Both the position numbers and the translations under genes were made by a program. Shown here piece after piece: positions 14,501-24,699 of a stretch of DNA of 64,000 nt. Each line of letters opens with the position of its first letter. The first letter of the stretch is position 1. The stretch comes from Cochliopodium minus. Taxonomy: Eukaryota > Discosea > Himatismenida > Cochliopodiidae. Below the pieces are notes generated by a model. It made no database searches and had not been told where the DNA came from. It saw nothing but the letters and a program-made list of their open reading frames with translations. The stretch spans positions 1-64,000 of the forward strand of contig JAMYWO010000043.1 of NCBI GenBank assembly GCA_024220525.1, written 5' to 3'.

Positions 14501-15442
14501 TTATCAAACAAGAAGTACTAGAAGTATAATCGTCATTTCCAGAGTAAATTGCAGTGATTTTGTTGGATCCAACACTTAAAGAATTCGTCATCAACGATGC
14601 ACTTCCATTTGAAATAGTTCTTGTGGAAATTATAGTTAAATCACTATAGTAAGAAAAGTTTCCTGAAGGAGTTTCACTAGAAGGAGAATTAGGGCTTACC
14701 CTTGAAGACAAAGTTACATTCTGACCAAATACAATAGAATAAAGAGAAGAAGTAAAATTTGTTACAGTATTAGACTGGAATACAGTGATGTTTAAAGTTG
14801 AAGAGTTACTTGATAATAAATTGATTCCATCTCCGGAAAAGACTGCAGATAAACTGTGATTTCCAATGCTCAATGAATTTGAACTTAATGCTGCATTCCC
14901 ATTTGCAAGATTTAAAATACCAATTATTGTATTTCCATCATAGAAAGTGATGTTCCCAAAAGCTATGCCACTTCCAGGAGAGAAAATTGTAGTAGAAGCA
15001 AAAAGATTGAATGGTTGTCCAAATTCAGATAAAAGAGACAAAGTAGATAGGGTAGTTGTTGTGATGGATGGAGAAATCGTTAGAGAGATTGATGAAGAGT
15101 TACTTGAAGCAAAGTTCCCATCACCAGAATAAACAGCAGTAATGTTGTGATTTCCACCACTCAATGAGTTTGTTGTGAATGTTGCATTTCCATTTGAAAT
15201 ATTGACAACTCCAATAATTGTGTTTCCATCATAANTACCAAATCAATTGGTTGTACATTTTTATGTGGTCCATTCATTGATAAATTATATGATTTTACAA
15301 AATTACCCTTTTGATCGATTTCCACCAAGAAACGATCAGTATAAATCTCATTTGGTTGGGTTACCAATATGTTTCCAGTTTTCATCTGAGAAAGAATTGG
15401 GTTGAAATAGAATAAGAAAAGTAAAACAAAAATAAATTTCAT
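11595..15442 (-). CDS. Surface protein with bacterial-type Ig-like repeats
   Basis: The frame from 15164 to 11595 encodes about 12 Ig-like repeats of roughly 97 residues. Each has the Big_3_5-type core: FGQNLTLST, SPGSGNPTGNITFYEG, then AVYSGDNNF. One membrane helix follows (GVIIGAVLGSIFGFLFLLLL), then a basic/acidic tail of about 60 residues. The start at 15442 gives a signal peptide (MKFIFVLLFLFYFNPILSQ). The protein is therefore a type I membrane protein rich in N-glycosylation sites. Adhesion is the likely role, by analogy with bacterial proteins of this fold. A single N at 15235 marks an assembly join, and the frame changes across it. The signal-peptide part and the repeat part may thus not be adjacent in the genome, or repeats may be lost. 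Confidence 0.75.
13060..14470 (-). repeat. Near-identical 291-297 bp Ig-domain repeats
   Basis: Five successive Ig units are nearly identical at the DNA level. The marker actgcaatgattgaatgtg recurs at about 13087, 13381, 13678, 13968 and 14260. The outer units of the gene are much more diverged. This pattern points to recent unequal crossing-over or gene conversion in the centre of the array. Confidence 0.88.
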
Positions 15443-15535
15443 TTTTTTTATTTATTGTGCAAATATTCAAAAAGGGGAAACAAAATGAAGTAAATTGCAC
15501 CAAATTTAAAACATAAAATCTTTCAAAATTTCAAT

Positions 15536-15625
15536 CCGGATATTCTTTTTTATTGAAATAAACAAAAAAAAATCCAAAATATGTCCAACAAAATGTAAAA
15601 TATATATAAATTCCACCGGATATTC
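15536..15625. promoter_or_regulatory. Repeated CCGGATATTC motif between divergent genes
   Basis: CCGGATATTC occurs exactly twice, at 15536-15545 and 15616-15625, in the 259-bp gap between the Ig-repeat gene and the PstS-GPCR gene. GC-containing decamers are rare in this non-coding DNA. An inverted match (AATATCCGG) lies at 16298-16306 in the second intron of the receptor gene. Possible transcription factor sites shared by the two surface-protein genes; function is not shown. Confidence 0.35.
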
Positions 15626-15701
15626 ATTTTTATAAATTTACTTATATTTTAAAAGTTTGCGAATAACCAACGAGAGATAATAAAAAAAAAAAAAAATTTA
15701 A

Positions 15702-18700
15702 ATGTTGATAAAACTCCCTCGTTCCATCATATTTTTTTTATTATTGATTATTTATCAATGCAGTTCTTCAGATAATACAGCTCATCATGATATAATTACG
15801 GGGTATGGTGGTACTTTTACCCAATTTCTTTATGCAGGTAAAAATATTTGAAAATAAATCAAACAAAATTCTAAAAACGATCAAATAGGATATAATTCAA
15901 TGTTCAATATACAAATACCAAACGTGACCGTTAATTATCTTATTGGATCCACCACAGATATTGTAAATTCAATAAAAAATAGATCAAGTATGTTTGGTAG
16001 TACCCAAACAGTTTTGTCAGAGAATGATTATGCAACATATACTGATCTCCAATTGTAAGAAAGAAAAAAAAAAATAATTGAATAAATAATAAAATCAGAA
16101 TTCACCCCTTCATCCAATATATGAAATTATAATTTGAGAATAACTGATAATAGAAAAGAAATTTAAAGTTCATGGGAATATATCCTCAGTACATTCCAAA
16201 ATAAAATTTCATTCAAAAATAATAATAATCCTTTGATTATATTCATATTCTATAAACTAATCAAATTGCCATCCATCAAATTATAAAGATATCCAATAAT
16301 ATCCGGCCCTCTCAGTAAATTTTCCTATCTTTAAAAAATCTATAGTTTTTTATTTATTAAAATGGAATAGTTGCAATATTCAATCTTCCAGGAGTGAGCC
16401 AATTGGTATTAGATAGAGAAAGTTTGGGAATGGTATTCACAGAGGATATAGTATGGTGGAATGATACAATAATAACAAGCCAGAATCCAAATGTAACTCT
16501 TCCAAACATGAGGATCACAAAGGTGATAAGGGGAGGTAAAAAAAAAATCTTTAAAGTTTTTTTTCAAAAGAAATTGAAAATTTTTATTTGAGCAATATAT
16601 AATTTGGATTTATTAATATAATTTGGATTTATTAATGTTGATTTCTATTGATCCTTTATCAATCATTTTTAACTAACAAATTTTCATTTTAAAATTATAG
16701 AAACATCAGGAACCACATTGTCTTGGACGAGTAAAAAAAAAATTTTTTTTTTTTGCTTTTTTAAATTTAATTATTTTTAATAGCAACACTCTCAAAATTA
16801 TCCACCACCTTCGCTTCTAAAATAGGTAATGTGACACTGTTCAAATCTTCGTATACTGCTGGAAAGAATTACATAGGTAATCATTTAATCAAAACAAATC
16901 AAATAGCATGAACATAAGAAAATTTATTAAAATATAAAATGTATAGGCCAAATTGGTAATGATAATTTAGCTGCATTTGTAAGAGTAACACCAGGAACAA
17001 TAGGATACATCACGTAACATTAACAATTTTCTTTTTTTCAATTTTCTTTTTTTCAATTTCATAAAAATAATTTTTAAAAGATATTCCGTCATGGCTCAAG
17101 CGCCAATGTCTTTTGTATACATGTACAATCTAAATGGTAAATTGGTTAAAGATCCTATTAATGGTGGAGTAGAAGCTTCAAACAGAGCTATTTTTTCAAA
17201 CAGGTTCACTGCTGATCTAATTGATTTGCCTGGTAAACTTTTTTTTTTCCCAATTTTTTCTTTATTTTAATTTTTAAAAAGGCGACACCACTTGGCCTTC
17301 TGTCGCATTCGCTTATCTTATTCTTCACACAAACAACACCGATTTTTGTCGGGAAAGAAGAAGTTTTTTCAAATATTTATTTTTCTCCATGAAAAACAGT
17401 GACACCAGATCTCTAGCATCTTCGTACGGGTTTTGTCCATTAGCCACAAATTTAGTAAATAAAGTTGAACAAAAAATGCAAGAATCCATATGTAAAAACA
17501 TAAAATTTTATCTATTTTTTTTTATTAATTTAGTTTATTAAACATTTCTTTTGAAATAGGTAATGGTGTATACATAGCAAGGAATGAATTAATCCCCCAA
17601 CACAAAGGTGGAGGTTTCACTGCGTTGTTTATTTTGGCTTCTGTGGGAATTTTGGTGACAGTCTTGTTGGTCACCATTTATTTTTTGAATCCCATTCAAT
17701 CAAGCATTTCTGAGGACATTTACGTGGTCGTCTCCGAATTGGGTACCATAATTGGTTTCGTTGGAGTTATGTAAGAAATTTTTTTTTTTTTTTTTGTTAT
17801 TAAATTAAATCAATTTTTTTTTTCTATCAAAAATAAAAAAAGACTTTGGGCATTACAACCTTTGAATGATTTTGTAAAAAAAATAGTTTTTTTTTTTTGA
17901 ATTATTTTATGAATTTTTTAAACTTCATTTGATCTATTCTTTTAAAATTTTTTTTGAATAAAACTTATTTGAATAAAAAAAAAAGGTTTGCCTTGGAAGA
18001 GCATGGTTGACATCTTTGGCAATGGCAATAATTATGGCTTCTCTTTGTGCGAGATTATTCCAGATTTTCATGATTTTCAGGTTCTACTTGACGTTCAGAC
18101 AAGTCAACAGAACTCATTTGAATCTTTGGCTCATTTGTTCTTTTTGTGTCATCATTTCCTTCCAATTAGTCATCATGATTCTTTGGAGTGCAATAGACAA
18201 ATACAGAAGATTGGTAGTTGTAGATAGCGCGTAATTTTTTGATTCCTTTTATTTTCCATTTTTTAAAAATTTTATTATTTTGATTGATTTTTTTTTTTTA
18301 TTTTCATACTTTTATTTTTTTTCTTTATTTAATTTTTATTCATTTTCTTTTTTTTTATTCTGCAGATTTTTTTAATTTTTTTTTTCACTGTTTCAATTTT
18401 TTTTATTGTTAGTTTGAATTTCACAGATGACTTAAAGTGTGAGAGCAACAACCTTGGAGTATGGATGGGATTACAGATCGGATACTTTGGGATAGTAACC
18501 ATCATTTCCATTTTCATCATTTACGCGACATGGGAAATCAACAATAAGTTTGGAACAGCCAGATGGACCGTCATGAGTGTCTACAATCTCATCTTGGCCG
18601 TTGTGGTTGTCATACCCATCATATTGGTCGGGAATAACACAGATTCATACAGAAGTAATGAAAAATTTTTATATATTTAATATTTTTTTCAAATAATTTT

Positions 18701-19088
18701 TTTTATTCCTTTTATTTTTTTATAAAAAATTTTTGAACTATTATTTTTTTTGTTAATTTTTATTTTTTTTTTAAAAAAAATTTAATGTTTAATATTTAAT
18801 CTTTTTTTTTTAGGTATTGTGATAGGATACGGTTTGTTTTTTCTGAGTTTTAGTTCTTCTTTCACTTCGATGTTCCCCAAGATTTACCACAAAATTTCCA
18901 TCAGAAACAGAAACTCTAGGGAATCTTCCATAGAGTTGAAGAAAAACACCAGCAACGGCGAGAATGTCCAAAGCAAAATCCCTGAAAAGGAATGCCAAGA
19001 AGTCATCAAAGCTATCATGAAAGGTTCTTCTAAGAATTTGTTAAAGCTAAACAAGGAAAATCAGGACAATAAGGAAGAGACTAAATAA
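15702..19088 (+). CDS. Class C GPCR with PstS-like phosphate-binding ectodomain
   Basis: About 13 exons encode roughly 680 residues. A signal peptide is followed by a type 2 periplasmic-binding domain that tracks bacterial PstS throughout: GYGGTFTQFLYAG, VTVNYLIGSTTDIV, IFNLPG, LVLDRESLGMVFTEDIVWWN, RGETSGTT, AAFVRVTPGTIGYI, and a PstS-like C-terminus. Seven membrane helices of class C type follow. The TM3 Cys is in VCLGRAWLTSLAMAIIMASL and its partner Cys is in DDLKCESNN. TM6 has WTVMSVYNLILAVVVVIP, and TM7 ends in FPKIY. The tail is basic. Phosphate ligands Thr-Phe, Ser, Arg and Ser-Gly-Thr appear kept by eye alignment, but the Asp of FGASDAP is Gln (FGSTQTV). It should act at the plasma membrane through G proteins. 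The exon 2-3 junction needs a small indel near 16359 or a microexon. Confidence 0.85.
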
Positions 19089-19158
19089 AATTATTGTTTA
19101 TAAAGAAAAAATAAAAAAAATATTAATAAAAATAAAAATAAAAAATAAAAAATAAAAA

Positions 19159-21204
19159 ATGAAGTTTATTTTTTTATCCAACAAAAATGTTTTTCAAAAA
19201 TCATCTTTCAAATATTCTTTTCCTTTCATCAAATCCTATTCTCCATTCCAGAAATATAATTATCAATCTGATATGAATAATAATGGAGATAAAAGAGGCT
19301 ATATAAGCAACATCCAAATGAATGAGAATGAAGAGAATGATATGATGGAGGGGATGGAAATTAAATACACATCAGAAAATCTGAAAAAGGCGATTGAATA
19401 TTATACCAGAGGTAATCCTAAAATTTAAATATCCTCTAACATGGATGGTTAAATGTAACCTTAAATCTTTAATTTCACCTTTTATTCTTTCAAAGCTGCC
19501 AATGAAGGTAATCCTAAAGCTTTGAATGCATTGGGGAAACTATATGAGAAGGGAAAGGGAGTGGAGAAGAATTTGCAGAGGGCATTTGAATATTATATGG
19601 CCTCTGCTGAGGGGAATCATCCTGGTAAGAATAAAAAAATTAACATTGAATTAAGGGATATATCAAAGAAATTGAATAATACATAGATCTGTTAAAAATG
19701 GTTAAAATTAAACTCATCAATATATTATCATATGACTATTAAATCTCCAATCAATCAATTACTTTATCATGCATGATGTTTCAATATGGCAGGATTTATA
19801 CATTCCAAAAGTTTTGCTCTTCGAAGGATCTAAAATGAAATCATTTGGAAATTAAATGAGAAATTTCATTTCGATTTCTTTCAATTTTTTATTTTAAATT
19901 TTTAATTATAACTTTGATTTTAAAGAATTTAATTTTTTTTTCTTTTTTCCAATTTGATTTAGGAGGGATGGCATCTTTGGCGATGTTGTACGAAAGGGGG
20001 ATGGGTGTAGAAAAAGATTTGAACAAAGCTAAAGAGCTTTACGAAAAGGCTGCTGAACTTGGAAACTCCAGAGCACTGTAAAAATTTTAAAATAAAAGAT
20101 TAAAAAATAAATTCTAAAAAAATTATAAAAATAAACTTGAAAAACAAAATAATATAATAAATTCAAAAATAAAATAAAATTTAAAAAAAAAATAAAAATT
20201 AAACTTTAATGAAATAAAGTTAAAAATAATCAATCAAAAAAAAATAATGAATAATTTTTTTTGTGTGACAGATATAGTTTAGGGTTGATGTATGAATTGG
20301 GAATAGGGGTGATAGTCAATTATGAATATGCTTTAGAGTTGTATCAGGAGGCTTCGGAGAGAGGCCATCCTGTTGCTATGTATCGCCTTGGTTCCATGTA
20401 TGAAAACGGGAAGGGAAAAACTGAAAAAGGCAAAAATGAAAAATAAAAAAATAAATTTAAAGTAAAAAAAAAAATCAAATTGAAATTAAAATTGAAAAAT
20501 GTAAAAAATTTAAAAATTTAAAAATTTAAAATAAAAATAATGTTAAAAACTTTTAAATGGATTTATTTTTTAAATTGATAGTTAAAAAATAATTTAAAGT
20601 AAAAAAAGTTAAAAACAAAAATTTAAAAATTAAATTAATAAATAAAAAATAAAAAATTAAAAATAAAAATTGAAAAATAATTTTAAAAAATTTTTAAGAT
20701 GTTGAACAGGCGATAAGATATTACAAATTGGCAATGACACATGGAGAATTAAGATCATTAAACTCTTTGGGTCTCATTTATTTGAAGGGGGACATCCAAT
20801 ACAGGGACTATTACGGTGCTTTTGAATTGTTTCAGAAATCCGCCAACAAAGGGGATCCAAGGTCTATGTTGCTTCTTTCAAGTATGTATGAAAATGGAAG
20901 AGGTTCAAAAATATTTTTTTAAAATAATGTTTATTTATTTTTTTCATTATTGTTTTTTTTTCACCATAGTTTTTTTTTAATTTTTTTCATTATTGTTTTT
21001 TTTTTTCATTATTGTTTAATTATTTTTTTTATTTCATTTTTCTTAGGTGTAGAAAAAGATCTTAACATCGCAATTGATTGGTGCGAAAAAGCTGCCAAAA
21101 AGGGTAACAAAGCTGCATCTAAATCCCTCATCTTTTTGGAGAAAAAATATTTATTGGAACAAAACACAAAAAGAAGATTTAATTCTCTCATTGTTGAAGA
21201 ATAA
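19159..21204 (+). CDS. Sel1-like repeat protein
   Basis: Six exons. The product has about seven Sel1-type TPR repeats, for example ALNALGKLYEKGKGVEKNLQ, SLAMLYERGMGVEKDLNKAK, SLGLMYELGIG, RLGSMYENGKG, LLSSMYENGRGVEKDLN. The basic, S/F/K-rich N-terminus could be a mitochondrial presequence. Sel1 proteins are adaptors, best known in ER-associated degradation and in organelle complexes; no partner can be named here. The fourth intron appears to use a GC donor (20429-20430): the exon ending in GKTEK joins DVEQAIRYYKLA in frame, and no usable GT precedes the next stop. The other introns are GT-AG. Confidence 0.85.
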
Positions 21205-21374
21205 AAAAAAAATTTTAAAATCTTGTTTTTTAAACTCTCTATTCTTATTTTTGCATTTCATCTTTTTGAACTTTCTCTTTTAATTCTTCAATCTTGGAAT
21301 AACTCTTGAAAGACAACAATACAAAAAATTTTTGTTAGTGGTCTCTTTTATTTTTACAAACAACTTTTCTTGAC

Positions 21375-23688
21375 TCAGTTTGTATCTTCAATGCGTTTAA
21401 ATTTGTAGCCCATATAAATAAATCTTTTAACCCAAATATGAGATTGCATGTCATCAGGAGTGTTCAAAGTAAGGCATCTCTCTTGAAAAACAGAACCATA
21501 AAAAGGCGTTTCCATTTTTGTTAGCTTAATAAAATATTTTTTTGTTTTTTTAAACTCTTGAAAAGTAGAGTATCTAAAAGAATAATTATCCACGTTACTG
21601 AAAAGAATATCTTCATCCTCTTTTAAAGGAAAGTTATTGAACAAAGAAAGAACATCCTTGTCCTTTTCCTTTAAAAGTTTAACAAGATTGTAAATCCATG
21701 AATTTGAATTTACAAAAGGGTTTGTATGGTTAAAAGTTAAACCTGATATGTCCCTTGCGAAATACCTTTTTAAAAATATTTTAATGTTAAAAAAGGAATA
21801 GTTTTTTTTTTTTACCAAAACATCATATCAATTCCTTTAAAGAGATTTAAAATTAAAGTTTGAAAATAAAATAAAAGAAAAAGAATACTAGGATGAAAAG
21901 GAGCGAGAAAAATGGTGGGTGGCTTAGTTTCTTTGCAAGATAAATATTTATATTCTAATTCTTTCCATGAATGAGATTCTTTGGCAATAACTTTTAAAAA
22001 GAATCAAAAAAAAAAAAATATGATTAGAATAAAAATCAAATTTAATTTTAGTTATCAAATTCAATTTAATCAAAAATATTTTAATCAAAATAATAAATAT
22101 TTAAAAAATTTAAAAGTTTTGTGACAAAGAAAATAAAAAGATTAAATTTACCATTTATGATTGGAACGATTCTAATAGGTTCACTTTCAATACCTTCTAC
22201 TTCAAAAATTCCAAAAGAGTTGATGAAACGAAAGGGGAGAAGAAGGAGATAAAAGTGAGTGAGTTTAGTAACAAAATAATTGCGGTAAAAAGAGAAATTT
22301 TGGGTGTAGTCAATGAAATACATCCACAAGTAGCAAGAAAAGGAGCAGAAAGGAAAATTCAAAAGACTCCCTGTCAACCATACAATAAAAAATGCGTTCC
22401 CAAAAAAATTATTTAAATGGAACAATTCTCCTACTCTATCAAAAGAAGAAAACTCAAAGTCAAACAGGAAAAAACAAAGAGAAAAAGTTATTAAATTGAA
22501 ATTCCCGTAATTTCCGACCACAAAAATTCCGATCTGAAGAAGCATCAACATGAAAATACTTGTATACCTCAGCCAATGAGGTCCTACCAAAGATGTTATT
22601 GGAGCGATTATTTCAGCTACGAACATTGCGATCAAACATAATTTAAAAACTATCATAGGAAGTTTTTCGAGGTAGTACGATGCTCTTGTTGCTAAATTAT
22701 TTTTTTGTGCATTAATTTTTAATTCATAAATTTTTAATTCATAAACTTTTTTTTACGCATAGGTTGCCAGGTCATGAAACTTTAAAATTTTTATTAATTT
22801 TTAAAAATATCTTTTCAAAAAAGCCAACTTACTGTTGTAAATAATCCATGTGATTCCAAAAATCTCCTAAAAATTTTTTTTTGCCAAACCCCAACTACAA
22901 TTAAAGTGAAAGCAAAAATAATTTTTTTTTTTTTGATTTTTACCATTAATTTCAAAAATAAAATTTTGATGGAAATGACAGAGGAAAAGGAGGGAATTTC
23001 TACTATCGAAAGACCACCCATTTCTAAGTTTGGCAGAAAACAACAAAGAAGGCTCATCTCTGTTGTTAGGCAGTCCCAAGGATACCATAAAAACTCTTTT
23101 TTTTTTGAAATATAAAAAAATTAGAAAAGAAGTATTTATATTTTCTTAGTTTTTACCAGGACCTAATGGATTTTTTTAAAATTTGATATTGAATGATTTT
23201 GATTTTTTTTTTTTTTTTACACAATGTGATGATTGATAAAGCTAACACATAACACAAAAAAAACATAAGACTGCTTCTCACTCCTAAAATTCCCAACACA
23301 GAAAATAATATTCCAAATGCTTTTTATTAAGGAAGAAAATAGAATGAAATTTCCATTTAAAAAAATAATTTATTTTTAAGTATTTACCACATTGTGTTAT
23401 TACGAAGGCATCGCTCTTATTTATCCAGCTCAATGTTGGAAAATAAATATATTTATATATTCCACAATATTTTGAGATATGGCTTAACATTCTATCCACA
23501 TTGTTTAATTTCAAAAGAAGTTTCAATTGAAATATCTGTCATATATTTTTTATATTTAAATAAGGATTAAAATTTTGGTGGTGAAATGAAATATATTTTC
23601 AATAGTTGGATACCAGTGATAAGAACCAAATCAATAGATTCAAGAAAATCAATCTTAAAGATATTCCAATGATAAGCTTGGAATCCAT
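21375..23688 (-). CDS. Lipase maturation factor (LMF1/2) family membrane protein
   Basis: Eleven exons reconstruct a protein that follows the LMF family from end to end: FPTLSWINKSDAF, then SVLGILGVRSSLMFFLCYVL, then EFLWYPWDCLTTEMSLLCCF, then GFGKKKFLGDFWNHMDYLQ, TWQPMPTRASYYLEKLP, HWLRYTSIFMLMLLQIGIFV and GNYGNFNLITFSLC. The C-terminal soluble part has SWKELEYKYL and APFHPRIDMMFWYFARDISG. LMFs are multipass ER proteins that help fold lipases and other secreted proteins. Three exons are tiny: 23162-23157 (6 nt), 22779-22757 (23 nt) and 21834-21816 (19 nt). Each has canonical GT-AG flanks, keeps phase and supplies residues that align with the family. The proposed start at 23688 opens a short exon reading MDSKLIIGISLRL. 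Confidence 0.85.
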
Positions 23689-23945
23689 TTTTTTTATTTT
23701 TCATTAACAACATGAAAACTCTCAAAGTAATTTGATTCACAAATCCCTCAACTTTTGAACAAAATCAAAAAGAAAATAATTGATTTTTTTTTGTATTTTT
23801 TAAGAATGAAAGAAATGTGGAGTGATTGGAAGTGGTTTTTTCAATAAAGATTAATAAAAAGATTTTTTTTTTTTTTCAATTTTTTTTGTCTTTTTGATTT
23901 ATTTGGTAAAAATTAAAATTAAAAAAAAAATCACTCTTTCTCAAT

Positions 23946-24583
23946 ATGAAATTCTTGTTCGTTTTGGCATTACTTGTTTTAGTAGTTTCATCCCAAACTG
24001 TCATCAACATCTACAATGGAAACAGAAACTGTGGAGAAACCTCAGATGTTACTTCATTGATAACTGAATTCAACAACAGATTCGTAGAATTGTTTAACTC
24101 TGGAAATATGACTGTAAAATAAAATTTATTTTTCCAAACAATTAAATACAAAGAGGAATAAAGGATCTTTTCTTTCTCATTTATTTTTTTAATATTTTTA
24201 ATTCTTTGACTTTTTTTATTTGACAAAAAAAGGAATTATCTTTTGTATGATCATAATGCAGTTGTATTCCCAGGAAATGGAACAACTTGTAAAATTTTTA
24301 AAAATTAAAAGTTTCAAATCACTTACAACATATCTAATCCATTGATCATTTGATCAATTTTTTTTACTTAGTGACTGGAAGAGACGAAATCATTGCTGAA
24401 TATCAAACTGAATTTGATAATGGAAACAGATTCACTCTTTACAACAGCACTGGATTAACAATCAAACAAGATTTGATTATTGAGACCTACATCCAAGCAG
24501 ATAACTCTGGAAATGGAACCGGTATCACCATTTGGAGAAGAGAAGGGAACAATTTATTCATTCTTAATGACATTTACAACTAA
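23946..24583 (+). CDS. Secreted SnoaL-like (NTF2-fold) protein
   Basis: Exon 1 encodes a signal peptide (MKFLFVLALLVLVVSSQ) and the start of an NTF2-like fold (EFNNRFVELFNSGNM). Exon 2 gives LYDHNAVVFPGNGTT, the typical SnoaL strand, and exon 3 gives LTGRDEIIAEYQTEFDNG to the end, about 125 residues. The last frame is open to 24583. Exon 1 ends in phase 0, while exon 2 is read in a frame one base off. One T fewer in the TTTT near 24241 would give TELSLYDHNAVVF and restore the family pattern, so a sequencing indel is likely. The fold is used by many small enzymes and binding proteins; no catalytic role can be assigned. The gene is divergent from the LMF gene. Confidence 0.7.
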
Positions 24584-24699
24584 ATTAAACAAAATTAAAT
24601 TATTGATTCGTTACGCATCATTCCCTTTTTTTTTTTTTTTTTTTTTTTGAATATTTACCGCCAAAATTTTGATTTTTAAAAAGCTTTTATTAAAATGAA

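Noticed and set aside
15161-15442. A separate small secreted protein at the 5' end of the Ig-repeat gene
   Set aside because: Kept as the probable signal-peptide exon because it adjoins the array on the same strand, but the one-N join leaves this open.
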